A stretch of DNA of 64,000 nucleotides from Pasteurellaceae bacterium RH1A (lineage in GTDB: Bacteria > Pseudomonadota > Gammaproteobacteria > Enterobacterales > Pasteurellaceae). The translations under genes and the position numbers were made by a program. Under the pieces are notes generated by a model that was not told the origin of the DNA, searched no databases, and saw only the letters and a list, made by a program, of their open reading frames with translations. Below, piece after piece: positions 1 to 8,212 of this stretch (position 1 is its first letter; the number at the start of each line of letters is the position of its first letter). Location: the NCBI GenBank assembly GCA_012221805.1, contig CP015195.1, positions 1 through 64,000 on the forward strand, written 5' to 3'.

Positions 1-70
1 AGGATTTTTGCAGAAATTTGCAAGGAGCCTACCGCTTGAATAATAAAAATAGATTTATAAAATTAAATAA

Positions 71-132
71 TGTGATCTTGATCACAAATATTGATAATAT
101 TTTCCTTTTCCCTCCTTCCTTTCCTTTATAAT
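71..132 (+). promoter_or_regulatory. CRP site and -10 element of lipoprotein promoter
   Basis: A perfect CRP palindrome, TGTGATCTTGATCACA, lies at 71-86. A TATAAT -10 box follows at 127-132. If transcription starts near 139, the CRP site is centred about 60 bases upstream, the geometry of a class I CRP-activated promoter. No good -35 box is seen at the expected place, which fits dependence on an activator. The site could also serve a divergent gene to the left of the window. Confidence 0.7.
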
Positions 133-194
133 TGTAGAAGATGTATTTCATAATAATATATCTTATATCCGTTATTTTTTATAAAGGGGCTACC

Positions 195-536
195 ATGAAA
201 AAAATCATTGCTATTATGGGTTTAGGTATTTTGCTATCTGCTTGTGCAGGACAAGAGAAGTTAGAAAAGGAAACTGCTTTTGCTTTAGGTGTTGATCCAG
301 AGCAAGTAAAAGTATCTAATATTGATAGGGGAATGTATGAAACCAAATATAATGCTGTTATCAATGGCAGAAAGCATAATTGTACCGTAATTGGCGGAAA
401 CCCTGTTTCATTCGGGGTGGTTGTCTCACCTACATGCGTAGAAGTAACAGGAAGCACCAAAGCAACAGGCTCTACGAAAAAGACAAAAGGCAGTTGTAAT
501 ATTATGCTTGAAAAAGCAGGGAAATGCTCAAGATAA
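195..536 (+). CDS. small lipoprotein, function unknown
   Basis: Predicted lipoprotein of 113 residues. The start at 195 has a strong ribosome site (AAAGGGG, 183-189) and begins a signal peptide ending in the lipobox LSAC at about residue 17. An in-frame ATG at 141 has no such site. The mature part has three further cysteines (in HNCTV, SPTCV and GSCNI) plus one near the C-terminus (GKCSR), and a Ser/Thr/Lys-rich stretch. I do not recognise the family. The gene is more AT-rich than its neighbours. It is monocistronic, with a CRP site upstream and a terminator directly downstream. An outer-membrane or periplasmic-face location is inferred from the lipobox only. Confidence 0.7.
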   Translation: MKKIIAIMGLGILLSACAGQEKLEKETAFALGVDPEQVKVSNIDRGMYETKYNAVINGRKHNCTVIGGNPVSFGVVVSPTCVEVTGSTKATGSTKKTKGSCNIMLEKAGKCSR

Positions 537-553
537 CAAGATAATATGATCAC

Positions 554-600
554 AAGCGGTAGATTTTTGGCGGAAATTTGCAAAAACCTACCGCTTTTTT
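554..600 (+). terminator. terminator built from a paired uptake signal
   Basis: AAGCGGTAG (554-562) pairs with CTACCGCTT (588-596), followed by a T-tract. The left arm belongs to a full uptake signal ACAAGCGGT at 552-560. It ends the lipoprotein transcript. Confidence 0.75.
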
Positions 601-921
601 ATTGAAAGACTTATATTATTTTCCTGATGAATGAAAATACTGTCTGTTTTTGGAACTTTTAATCATTTAAGCAATTTTAGGCTTGTAAGTATCATATATG
701 ATACTAAATATCTGATTTTAGCCTTAAATTATCATTGATAAAAGTAACTGTCCTAAACCAAGTTCATCCTAAACTAAACCTCCACAATAAATATTTAAAC
801 GGTTACAAAAAAACGCCTAAAACCCTTACACATTACCAAATGCCCCTAAAACAAGCGGTCTCATTTCCCAAATTTCTTGCAAGGGTGTAAAATAGCCTAA
901 ATTTTTCATTTAGGTAATCTT
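601..921 (+). promoter_or_regulatory. moeA upstream region with two operator-like palindromes
   Basis: No gene is seen here. It holds a perfect 18-base palindrome, AGTATCATATATGATACT (688-705), and a second symmetric site, TTATCATTGATAA (729-741). Both share the half-site TATCA. An uptake signal ACAAGCGGT lies at 851-859. The palindromes could bind a dimeric regulator of moeA-moeB, but they match no operator I can name with confidence. Confidence 0.45.
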
Positions 922-2151
922 ATGGCCCTACTTCCACTTTCTCAGGCGCTGGACAATATGTTCGAGCGTCTGCCAAGCCCTTCTGAAACCCAAACCCTGC
1001 CTCTCCATCAGGCGGCCAACCGTATTTTAAGCCAGGCGGTTTACTCCCCTATCAACGTGCCCAGCTTTGATAATTCGGCTATGGATGGCTATGCCCTGCG
1101 GGTGGCGGATTTAGCCCATCATTCAGCCTTGACGGTTGCTGGCAAGTCCTTTGCGGGCTCACCTTTTAAGGGCCAATTGCCTGCCGGCCAGTGTGTGCGG
1201 ATTATGACCGGCGCCATGATCCCTGCCGGGGCTGATGCCGTGGTGATGCAGGAGGAAACCAGCCTTAATCCTGATGGTTCGGTTACCTTCCATAAACAAC
1301 CTAAACTAGGCGAAAATATCCGTTATGTGGGCGAAGATGTGAAGCAGGGCGACAAGGTGCTGGATCAGGGCGATCTGCTTAATGTCACCACGCTTCCCCT
1401 TTTGGCTTCGCTGGGCATTGCGGAGGTGCCTGTTTACCCCCGCCTAAAAGTGGCCATCCTCTCCACCGGCGATGAACTAACCTCAGTTGGCCAAGCCTTG
1501 GAAGCAGGCAAGATTTATGATACCAACCGCTTTGCTGTTCGCTTGATGTTGGAAAAACTTAACTGTGAGATCTTGGATTATGGTATTTTGCCTGACGACC
1601 CAGCCCAGTTTGAAACAGCCTTTACCCAGGCTCAACAAGAGGCCGATGTGCTGATTACCAGCGGGGGCGTATCAGTGGGCGAGGCGGACTTTACCAAGGA
1701 TGTCTTAGAAAAATTAGGCCAAATCGGCTTCTGGAAAATCGCCATGAAACCGGGCAAGCCCTTCGCCTTTGGCAAGTTACAAAAGGCCTGGTTCTTTGGC
1801 CTGCCGGGCAACCCAGTTTCGGCCCTGGTGACCTTCTATCAACTGGTTCAGCCGGCCCTTTATAAGTTAAGCGGCTTGAAGGCCGAAAAACTTGCAAGTT
1901 TAAGCCCGAATTTAACCGCTTGTGCTGCCCAACCCCTTAAAAAAGCAGTCGGCCGCCAGGACTTCCAACGGGGCTTTTACTGGCTGGATGAGGCGGGGCA
2001 ACTCCAAGTTCGCCCAGTGGGCCAGCAGGGTTCCCATATCTTCAGTGCCTTTTATGAAAGCAACTGCTTTATTGTGCTAGAAGCCGAGCGGGGCCCTGTC
2101 CAGGCCGGCGAACATGTGACCATTCAACCCTTTAATAGCCTACTCAAATGA
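922..2151 (+). CDS. moeA: molybdopterin molybdenumtransferase MoeA
   Basis: MoeA inserts molybdate into adenylylated molybdopterin, the last step of molybdenum cofactor synthesis, in the cytoplasm. The 409-residue protein is of normal family length. Visible family features are the N-terminal NSAMDGYA motif, the MoaB/Mog-type core TSGGVSVGEADF at about residues 246-257, and PGKPFAFG and GLPGNPVSALVTFYQL further on. The start is the first ATG after a TAGGTAAT stretch. The stop overlaps the moeB start (ATGA), so the two genes are translationally coupled. Identity is close to certain. Confidence 0.96.
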   Translation: MALLPLSQALDNMFERLPSPSETQTLPLHQAANRILSQAVYSPINVPSFDNSAMDGYALRVADLAHHSALTVAGKSFAGSPFKGQLPAGQCVRIMTGAMIPAGADAVVMQEETSLNPDGSVTFHKQPKLGENIRYVGEDVKQGDKVLDQGDLLNVTTLPLLASLGIAEVPVYPRLKVAILSTGDELTSVGQALEAGKIYDTNRFAVRLMLEKLNCEILDYGILPDDPAQFETAFTQAQQEADVLITSGGVSVGEADFTKDVLEKLGQIGFWKIAMKPGKPFAFGKLQKAWFFGLPGNPVSALVTFYQLVQPALYKLSGLKAEKLASLSPNLTACAAQPLKKAVGRQDFQRGFYWLDEAGQLQVRPVGQQGSHIFSAFYESNCFIVLEAERGPVQAGEHVTIQPFNSLLK

Positions 2152-2900
2152 TAGAATTAAGCGATCAAGAGGCCCTACGTTATAACCGCCAAATTGTGCT
2201 GAAAAGCGTTGATTTTGAGGGCCAGGAGAAACTCAAGGCCAGCCGGGTCTTGATTGTCGGCCTGGGTGGTTTGGGCTGTGCGGCCAGCCAATACCTGGCC
2301 TCAGCTGGAGTGGGGCATTTGACTCTGGTGGATTTTGACGAGGTCTCCCTTTCCAACCTGCAACGCCAGATTTTGCATACCGACCGCAATATCGGCCAGC
2401 CCAAGGTGGAATCTGCCAAGGAAAGACTGGGCCAAATCAATCCCCATATTGCGATTGAAACGATTTATGCCAAGCTGACCGAGAAAGAATTTGCCCAGCT
2501 TATCCTGGGCTTTGATGCAGTGGTGGATTGCACTGATAATGTCGAGGTGCGTAACCAGCTCAATCAGGCCTGTTTTCAAGCTAAAGTCCCCCTGATTTCA
2601 GGCTCAGCCATCCGCTTTGAGGGCCAGGTCTCTGTCTTTAGCTATCAGGAAAATCAACCCTGCTATGCCTGTCTCAGCCAACTCTTTGGCAACAATGTCC
2701 TGTCTTGTGTAGAAGCCGGGGTGATTGCCCCGATTGTGGGGGTGGTGGGTAGCCTCCAGGCTCTGGAAACCATTAAGGTCTTGCTCAATATTGGCAAGAC
2801 CCTATCAGGCAAGCTCTTGATGATTGATGGCTTGAATTTTTCAGTGCGGGAGATGGTGTTGCCCAAGCAGGCCATGTGTCCAATTTGTAACAATTGCTGA
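2148..2900 (+). CDS. moeB: molybdopterin-synthase adenylyltransferase MoeB
   Basis: MoeB adenylates the C-terminus of MoaD so that it can accept sulfur for molybdopterin synthesis. The 250-residue protein has the E1-like nucleotide loop GLGGLGCAASQYLA near residue 38, the RQILH segment with the ATP-binding arginine, DCTDN, and two zinc-binding pairs CYAC (about 172) and CPIC (about 245). It overlaps moeA by four bases. The ThiF paralogue is similar, but the moeA linkage and the CPIC tail favour MoeB. Confidence 0.94.
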   Translation: MIELSDQEALRYNRQIVLKSVDFEGQEKLKASRVLIVGLGGLGCAASQYLASAGVGHLTLVDFDEVSLSNLQRQILHTDRNIGQPKVESAKERLGQINPHIAIETIYAKLTEKEFAQLILGFDAVVDCTDNVEVRNQLNQACFQAKVPLISGSAIRFEGQVSVFSYQENQPCYACLSQLFGNNVLSCVEAGVIAPIVGVVGSLQALETIKVLLNIGKTLSGKLLMIDGLNFSVREMVLPKQAMCPICNNC

Positions 2901-2945
2901 AAAAATTGACAGAAAAAAGGATTTTGCAAAGTTATGTTTGGCTGC

Positions 2946-3145
2946 TTGACCGTTTTAGCAAGTATAGATAATATACGCGCCATCGGTTCTTCCTAACATC
3001 TGTTAAGCAAGAAAAGTAGTAATAATTTCCTTAGTTTTCTTTCGATCTTGTTTTATTTGTCTCCTTTTATAAAACAGTGATTCATATACCTCCTAAGAAT
3101 TAGATCGAAAGGTTTGACCCTCAGGTTTTCTGAGGGTTTTTTTTT
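2946..3145 (+). ncRNA. candidate structured small RNA downstream of moeB
   Basis: No ORF lies between moeB and the convergent gene at 3160, yet there are promoter-like boxes (TTGACC 2946-2951, 17-base spacer, TAATAT 2969-2974) and a strong terminator (CCCTCAG 3118-3124, CTGAGGG 3130-3136, nine T). The predicted transcript of about 165 bases contains stacked perfect helices: CTTTCGATCT (3039-3048) with AGATCGAAAG (3102-3111), and inside it TGTTTTAT (3049-3056) with ATAAAACA (3069-3076). The inner loop carries ACCTCCTAAG, which is anti-Shine-Dalgarno-like. I do not recognise a known RNA family. A 3'UTR of moeB is the alternative. Confidence 0.5.
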
Positions 3146-3159
3146 ATCTAGAACACGCC

Positions 3160-4461
3160 CTAGCAATCCACTTCCTTGGCGCTCATAATCTCAATAATCT
3201 GCCTGTCCATATAGGCCATGCTCTTGGTGGCAATGGCACAAAGGTTATTGATAGACTTATCCACCGAATGCTCCACAATCCCCTCATTGCCCGTCACTCG
3301 GCTGTTATCCAAGGCCATCAAGACCGCCTTATAGGCCGAAGATACACCCGTTGAAACCTTCATGGCACAGCTGTTGGCCGCCCCATCGCAGAGCACCCCG
3401 CTGATGTCGCCAATCATGGAACAAATGGCCATGCTAATAGCCCTAAAATCTCCTTTGAGTAAGTAGGCCATGCCAGCAGCACTGCCCATGGCGGCGGTGG
3501 TCACCGCACAGAGGGCGGAGAGTTTTGGCAGCTTGCTGTGGATATAGATAGCAATGGTATGAGAAAGGAAGAGGGCACGGATGAGCTGCTCATCATCGGC
3601 CTTGACAAAGCGGGCCACAATAACCGAAGGCATGGTGGCTGCAATGCCCTGGTTGCCCGAGCCGGAATTACTCATGGCTGGCAGAAGGGCCCCGCCCATA
3701 CGGGCATCAGAGGCTGAGGTGGTTTCAATCACAATGCGGTTAAGGAGATCATCGGAGAGCAGGCCCATATCAATTTGCTTGCGTAGGGTGCGGCCAATAT
3801 GCAGGCCATATTCCTTGGCTAGGCCTTCTTGGGAAAGGGCAGCATTCAGCTGGGCAGCTTCGGCAATAAAGGCGATTTGTTCCACTGGCACCTGCATGGA
3901 AAAATCATAGATAGCCTGGGCGGAAAGCCCATCAAAGAAGGCCGAGTCGTCTGGCAACTCGCTTTGGTTCACTTCCTGCTTAAACAAGATCTCGCCATTT
4001 TTTTCGATCAAGACCACATTGGTGTGGGAATCCTGAATACAGACCTTGACCCAGCCGCTTTCGCCCAAGACCAAGGCTTCGGAATAAAGAGGGCAGTCCA
4101 CATTGGCAATATCGACACTGACTTGCTTGGCCTCCAACATGGCCTTGGCCTGCTCCACATCAAGCGGTTGGATTTTCTTTAAAACCTGCAAGCCGCCTTC
4201 AGGATCGCCCGCCAGCGCCCCCACGGCTGCGGCAATGGGCAGGCCCACCATGCCCGTGCCAGGCACGGTTACGCCCATGCCATTTTTCATTAAATTAGGC
4301 GACACCTTGGCCTGAATCTGCACAGGCTGGCTGCCTAGATGCGATACGGCAATGGCCGAGGCCAGGGCCAAAGAAATGGGTTCGGTACAGCCTAAAGCTG
4401 GGGTCACATCACGTCTTACAATGGCGATCAGGTCATCGCCGAAATTAAAATCTTGGGTCAT
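3160..4461 (-). CDS. YhaM/CyuA-family L-cysteine desulfidase (UPF0597)
   Basis: A 433-residue protein of the UPF0597 family, related to the alpha chain of iron-sulfur L-serine dehydratases; members degrade L-cysteine to pyruvate, sulfide and ammonia. Seen: N-terminal TPALGCTEPISLALA with the conserved cysteine at about residue 25, the NSGSGNQG loop, and CDGAANSCAMKVSTG with further candidate cluster cysteines. It lies convergent to the moeB-side terminator and is separated from glmS by a terminator, so it is probably transcribed alone. The precise substrate is inferred from the family. Confidence 0.82.
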   Translation of the reverse strand: MTQDFNFGDDLIAIVRRDVTPALGCTEPISLALASAIAVSHLGSQPVQIQAKVSPNLMKNGMGVTVPGTGMVGLPIAAAVGALAGDPEGGLQVLKKIQPLDVEQAKAMLEAKQVSVDIANVDCPLYSEALVLGESGWVKVCIQDSHTNVVLIEKNGEILFKQEVNQSELPDDSAFFDGLSAQAIYDFSMQVPVEQIAFIAEAAQLNAALSQEGLAKEYGLHIGRTLRKQIDMGLLSDDLLNRIVIETTSASDARMGGALLPAMSNSGSGNQGIAATMPSVIVARFVKADDEQLIRALFLSHTIAIYIHSKLPKLSALCAVTTAAMGSAAGMAYLLKGDFRAISMAICSMIGDISGVLCDGAANSCAMKVSTGVSSAYKAVLMALDNSRVTGNEGIVEHSVDKSINNLCAIATKSMAYMDRQIIEIMSAKEVDC

Positions 4462-4540
4462 GTTAATAATAGGTTAAATCTTGTTAATCGGTCTTGCATT
4501 CTCTTTGGCTTTGGGGAGGCTGTCAAGCCCTATCCCCATG

Positions 4541-4571
4541 AAAAAAGCCCCAATAGAAAACTATTGGGGCT
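4541..4571 (-). terminator. glmS terminator
   Basis: AGCCCCAATAG (4546-4556) pairs perfectly with CTATTGGGGCT (4561-4571). On the minus strand the 11-bp hairpin is followed by six U, twenty bases after the glmS stop. Confidence 0.9.
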
Positions 4572-4590
4572 ATATGAGAAAGGCCTTGGA

Positions 4591-6423
4591 TTATTCCACT
4601 GTTACGGCCTTGGCCAGGTTTCTTGGCTGATCCACATCCGTTCCCTTAATGAGAGCAATGTGGTAAGAGAGTAACTGTAAAGGCACGGTGTAGAAGATTG
4701 GGGCCGTTACCTCATCCACCTTGGGCAGAATGATGGTTTTAAAGCCCTCGGCCGCATTAAAGCCTGCATCATGGTCGGCAAAGACATAGAGCTGGCCGCC
4801 ACGGGCGCGTACTTCTTCAATATTGGACTTCACCTTCTCCAAGAGATCATTTTCAGGGGCAACCACTACCACTGGCATATCAGCATCAATCAGGGCCAGC
4901 GGGCCATGCTTGAGCTCGCCCGCGGCATAGGCTTCGGCATGGATGTAGGAGATTTCCTTGAGTTTGAGCGCCGATTCCATCGCGATTGGGTAGTATTCAC
5001 CACGGCCGAGGAAGAGGGTGTGGTGCTTGTCGGCAAAGTCTTCAGAGAGTTTTTCTATCTCCTTATCAAAAACCAAGGCACTTTCGATTTGTGCAGGCAA
5101 ACGCTGTAGGGCGCTGACAATATTCTTTTCTTGGGCTTCATCAACCTTGCCTTTAAGGCGACCGATTGCTGTGGTTAAGAGCAACAAACAGGTTAATTGG
5201 GTGGTGAAGGCTTTGGTTGAAGCAACGCCAATTTCCACACCTGCTTTGGTCATAAAGGCGAAGTCAGACTCACGCACAAGGGAAGAACTGGCCACGTTAC
5301 AGATGGTCATGGCGGCCATAAAGCCGGATTCTTTGGCCAAACGCAAGGCCGCTAAGGTATCAGCTGTTTCACCTGATTGAGACAGGGTGATAAGCAGGCT
5401 GTTCGGGCGGGTCACAAACTTGCGGTAGCGGAATTCAGAGGCGATTTCCACATCGCAGCTGACACCTGCAATGGATTCAAACCAGTAGCGGGCCACCATA
5501 CCTGCGTTATAAGATGTGCCACAGGCCACAATTTGGATATGCTCCACCTTGTTTAAGATGGCTTCAGCGTTGGCACCGATGGCATCGATCACGACTTTAC
5601 CGTTAGCAATACGGCCTTCAAGGGTGTTCATAATGGCCACTGGCTGCTCGAAGATTTCTTTTTGCATATAGTGGCGGTATTGGCCCTTGTCCGCAGCGTC
5701 CTGCTCGAAGTTGCCCTCGTGGATTTCACGCTCAACCTTGTCGCCCTCACGGGTGTAGATGTCCACGGTTTTGCGGGTGATTTCGGCCACATCGCCTTCT
5801 TCTAAGTAAATGAAACGACGGGTTACGCTAAGTAATGCAAGCGGGTCAGAGGCCAGGAAGTTTTCGCCCATGCCTAAACCAATTACCAACGGCGAACCTG
5901 AACGGGCCACCACCAAACGGCTTGGATCGTCTTGGTTCATGACCACTGTGCCGTAGGCCCCACGTAGTTGTTTAACCGTCTTTTGTACGGCTTCAAGCAG
6001 GCTACCTGCCGTGCGGAATTCCCATTCAACTAAATGAGCAATCACCTCTGTGTCGGTTTGGGATTGGAATACATAGCCACGGGCCTGAAGCTCGACCTTA
6101 AGTTCCTCGTAGTTTTCAATAATGCCGTTATGCACCACAGCGATCTTGCCTGAACGGTGCGGGTGGGCATTGGTTTCAGACGGCTCACCGTGGGTGGCCC
6201 AACGGGTGTGGGCAATCCCTGTGCCACCTAAAACTGGGCTGGCTTCAATGGCCTCGTCTAGGGCCTTAACCTTGCCCACACGACGGACGATTTGCATATT
6301 GTGGTTGACATCCACCACTGCCACGCCCGCTGAGTCGTAACCACGATATTCTAAGCGGTGTAGGCCATCTACTAAAATTTCTGCGACATCACGTTGTGCT
6401 ACTGCACCAACAATTCCACACAT
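4591..6423 (-). CDS. glmS: glutamine--fructose-6-phosphate aminotransferase
   Basis: GlmS makes glucosamine-6-phosphate from fructose-6-phosphate and glutamine, the first committed step to UDP-GlcNAc for peptidoglycan and lipopolysaccharide. The 610-residue protein starts [10 protein letters not shown], with Cys2 as the glutaminase nucleophile. Other features are the HTRWATHG segment, two SIS sugar-isomerase domains (for example [11 protein letters not shown] and [11 protein letters not shown]), and the C-terminal [13 protein letters not shown]. The length is normal. A large palindromic leader (6450-6564) separates it from the upstream DeoR-type gene. Confidence 0.98.
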   Translation of the reverse strand: MCGIVGAVAQRDVAEILVDGLHRLEYRGYDSAGVAVVDVNHNMQIVRRVGKVKALDEAIEASPVLGGTGIAHTRWATHGEPSETNAHPHRSGKIAVVHNGIIENYEELKVELQARGYVFQSQTDTEVIAHLVEWEFRTAGSLLEAVQKTVKQLRGAYGTVVMNQDDPSRLVVARSGSPLVIGLGMGENFLASDPLALLSVTRRFIYLEEGDVAEITRKTVDIYTREGDKVEREIHEGNFEQDAADKGQYRHYMQKEIFEQPVAIMNTLEGRIANGKVVIDAIGANAEAILNKVEHIQIVACGTSYNAGMVARYWFESIAGVSCDVEIASEFRYRKFVTRPNSLLITLSQSGETADTLAALRLAKESGFMAAMTICNVASSSLVRESDFAFMTKAGVEIGVASTKAFTTQLTCLLLLTTAIGRLKGKVDEAQEKNIVSALQRLPAQIESALVFDKEIEKLSEDFADKHHTLFLGRGEYYPIAMESALKLKEISYIHAEAYAAGELKHGPLALIDADMPVVVVAPENDLLEKVKSNIEEVRARGGQLYVFADHDAGFNAAEGFKTIILPKVDEVTAPIFYTVPLQLLSYHIALIKGTDVDQPRNLAKAVTVE

Positions 6424-6449
6424 TGTACTTTCCTTCTGTTAGTTAATTT

Positions 6450-6564
6450 CCGACAGCGACTGCGTCGCAATCGGTTACTGATAAGTCAGGGGCTTTGCCC
6501 CTGTATAGGCTGAGGGGCAAAGCCCCTCACTTATTCGTAACCACGTACGGCTTGCCGTGCGTGG
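6450..6564. repeat. three-hairpin palindromic cluster in the glmS leader
   Basis: Three adjacent palindromes. First, CCGA-CA-GCGAC-TGC-GTCGC-AA-TCGG at 6450-6474. Second, a long cruciform at 6473-6542 whose core arms AGGGGCTTTGCCCCT and AGGGGCAAAGCCCCT are perfect complements, extended outward by ATAAGT/ACTTAT and GGTTAC/GTAACC. Third, CCACGTACGG/CCGTGCGTGG at 6541-6564. There is no T-tract to suggest a simple terminator. It resembles a cluster of extragenic palindromes and would lie in the glmS 5' leader or in the gap after the DeoR gene. Confidence 0.8.
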
Positions 6565-6619
6565 TAAAGCAAGCGGTTTAAATTTGCAAAAAAATCTGCA
6601 GATTGCCCCGCTTGTAAAC

Positions 6620-7378
6620 TTATTTCGCCACCAAAACCTCAACTCCCTTGCTTTCAATCTCCGCTTTCACCGCAGGGCTGATTTGGTTGTCGGTAATAAT
6701 GCGGCTGATCCTGCCCCATTCCAGTTCGATATTGGGCATTTTTCGCCCGATTTTTTGCGATTCGATCATCACATTGACTTCCCGTGAGACCTCTGCCATG
6801 ACCTGGCTTAGCCCCACCAACTCATTAAAGGTGGTTGTGCCACGAGCCAAATCCAAACCATCGGCCCCGATAAAGAGCTGATCGAAATCGTAAGAACGCA
6901 AAACCTGTTCGGCCACCTTGCCCTGAAAAGACTCGGAACGGGCATCCCAGGTGCCACCAGTCATTAGCACAGTGGGTTCGCTTTCCAAGGCGGTTAATTC
7001 GTTGGCCAAGGCAAGAGAATTGGTCATCACCACCAGGCCCGTTTGGTTGAGGGCATGAACCAAGGCCCCTGTAGTGGAGCCGCTGTCGATGATAATGCGG
7101 TTATGATCCCGAATGCAGCTGGCAGCCAGTTGGGCAATAGCTTTCTTTTGAATCGAAAGATGTTCGTCATTTTCTTCTATCAGGTCAGAAGGAATTTTTA
7201 CCGCCCCGCCATAGCGACGCAGCAAAAAACCGCTCTCTTCTAGGGCGGTTAAGTCCTTACGGATAGTGACTTCTGAAGTATCAAAGAGGCTGGCAAGCTG
7301 CTCCACGCTAACCTCGCCCTGGGCTTGCACCATCTGGACAATCTGGTGGCGACGTTGTTGGGTGTTGCGTTTGGACAT
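6620..7378 (-). CDS. DeoR-family transcriptional regulator
   Basis: DeoR-family regulators sense sugar phosphates. The N-terminal winged helix-turn-helix is visible (RRHQIVQMVQAQGEVSVEQL, then VTIRKDLTALEESGFLLRRYGGA), followed by the sugar-phosphate sensor domain with DSGSTTGAL at about residue 94 and FIGADGLD. I place the start at 7378 (MSKRNTQQRR), with an AGAAGG ribosome site upstream; a longer frame would need a TTG start. It is upstream of glmS on the same strand. An amino-sugar effector is suggested by position, not proven. Confidence 0.85.
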   Translation of the reverse strand: MSKRNTQQRRHQIVQMVQAQGEVSVEQLASLFDTSEVTIRKDLTALEESGFLLRRYGGAVKIPSDLIEENDEHLSIQKKAIAQLAASCIRDHNRIIIDSGSTTGALVHALNQTGLVVMTNSLALANELTALESEPTVLMTGGTWDARSESFQGKVAEQVLRSYDFDQLFIGADGLDLARGTTTFNELVGLSQVMAEVSREVNVMIESQKIGRKMPNIELEWGRISRIITDNQISPAVKAEIESKGVEVLVAK

Positions 7379-7403
7379 AGGCCTTCTCTTAAGTTTCAAT
7401 TAT

Positions 7404-7418
7404 CTTTCGTTTCGAAAG
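7404..7418. promoter_or_regulatory. operator-like palindrome before the DeoR-type gene
   Basis: CTTTCG-TTT-CGAAAG is a perfect inverted repeat 26 bases upstream of the regulator start. CTTTCG/TTTCG motifs are typical of DeoR-family operators, so autoregulation is plausible. Confidence 0.5.
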
Positions 7419-7456
7419 GAGGCCTATTATAGGGAGGTAAAAATAAAATGCAAGTT

Positions 7457-8146
7457 TTAGCTGTAATTTCTGGCCCCAAAGATAGCCGTGCCAATCCTAA
7501 CCATGGTTGAGCCACATTCAATGGCAGCTTCCATATCATCAGACATGCCCATAGAAAGGGTATCAACCCCCTCAAACTGGGCCTGTAATTGCTCAAACAA
7601 GTTCTTCATCTTACGAAGTGAAACTTTTTGAGCCTCGATATCGGTTTCAGGCTGGGGAATAGCCATCAGGCCCCGCAGTTTGAGGCAGGGTAGATGGGCA
7701 ATTTCCTGGGCCAGGGCCAACATTTCTTCAGGGGCGATACCCGACTTAGAAGCTTCATCACTGATGTTAATTTGAATCAGCACATTAAGCGGGGGCAGGT
7801 GGGCCGGTCGCTGTTCATTAAGACGATGGGCGATTTTGGCCCGGTCTAGGGTCTGCATCCAGTCGAAATGCTCGGCCACCAGACGGGTTTTGTTGGATTG
7901 GAGGGGGCCGATAAAATGCCATTCCAGATCATATTTGCCCGCAAAATGGGCGATTTTCTCCACGCCTTCTTGAACATAGTTTTCCCCAAAAGAGGTTTGG
8001 CCGGCCAAGATGGCCTCTTCAATGGCCTCAAAGGGCTTGGTTTTACTGACGGCCAAGAGACGAACTTCACCTGGCAAGCGGTGGGATTTTTGGCAAAAAT
8101 TGCAAATTTGGGCCTGAATCTGGTTGATATTACTTGAAATAGACAT
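7457..8146 (-). CDS. yggS: YggS-family PLP homeostasis protein
   Basis: A 229-residue pyridoxal-phosphate-binding protein of the YggS/PROSC family, which buffers PLP and affects amino-acid metabolism; it is not known to be an enzyme. Seen: the PLP-lysine motif LLAVSKTKP at about residue 35, FGENYVQE, EWHFIGPLQSNK, and the C-terminal phosphate-binding SMGMSDDMEAAIECGSTMVR. The length is typical. It is divergent from kdsC and upstream of, but probably not in an operon with, the DeoR-type gene. Confidence 0.93.
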   Translation of the reverse strand: MSISSNINQIQAQICNFCQKSHRLPGEVRLLAVSKTKPFEAIEEAILAGQTSFGENYVQEGVEKIAHFAGKYDLEWHFIGPLQSNKTRLVAEHFDWMQTLDRAKIAHRLNEQRPAHLPPLNVLIQINISDEASKSGIAPEEMLALAQEIAHLPCLKLRGLMAIPQPETDIEAQKVSLRKMKNLFEQLQAQFEGVDTLSMGMSDDMEAAIECGSTMVRIGTAIFGARNYS

Positions 8147-8212
8147 GCTGAGTTCCTAAAAGCTATAATGGTTCATCTTAAAACGCAAACCAATCAAAAA
8201 CAAGAAGGGTAT

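Noticed and set aside
729..741. TTATCATTGATAA as a Fur box
   Set aside because: It covers only a degenerate half of the 19-base Fur consensus, and nothing nearby is iron-related.
6475..6565. glmS ribozyme in the glmS leader
   Set aside because: The leader shows only simple nested palindromes, without the doubly pseudoknotted core expected, and glmS ribozymes are a Gram-positive feature.
8168..8212. N-terminal extension of kdsC
   Set aside because: The ATG at 8213 has a clear ribosome site and gives the family's normal length; the extension aligns with nothing expected.
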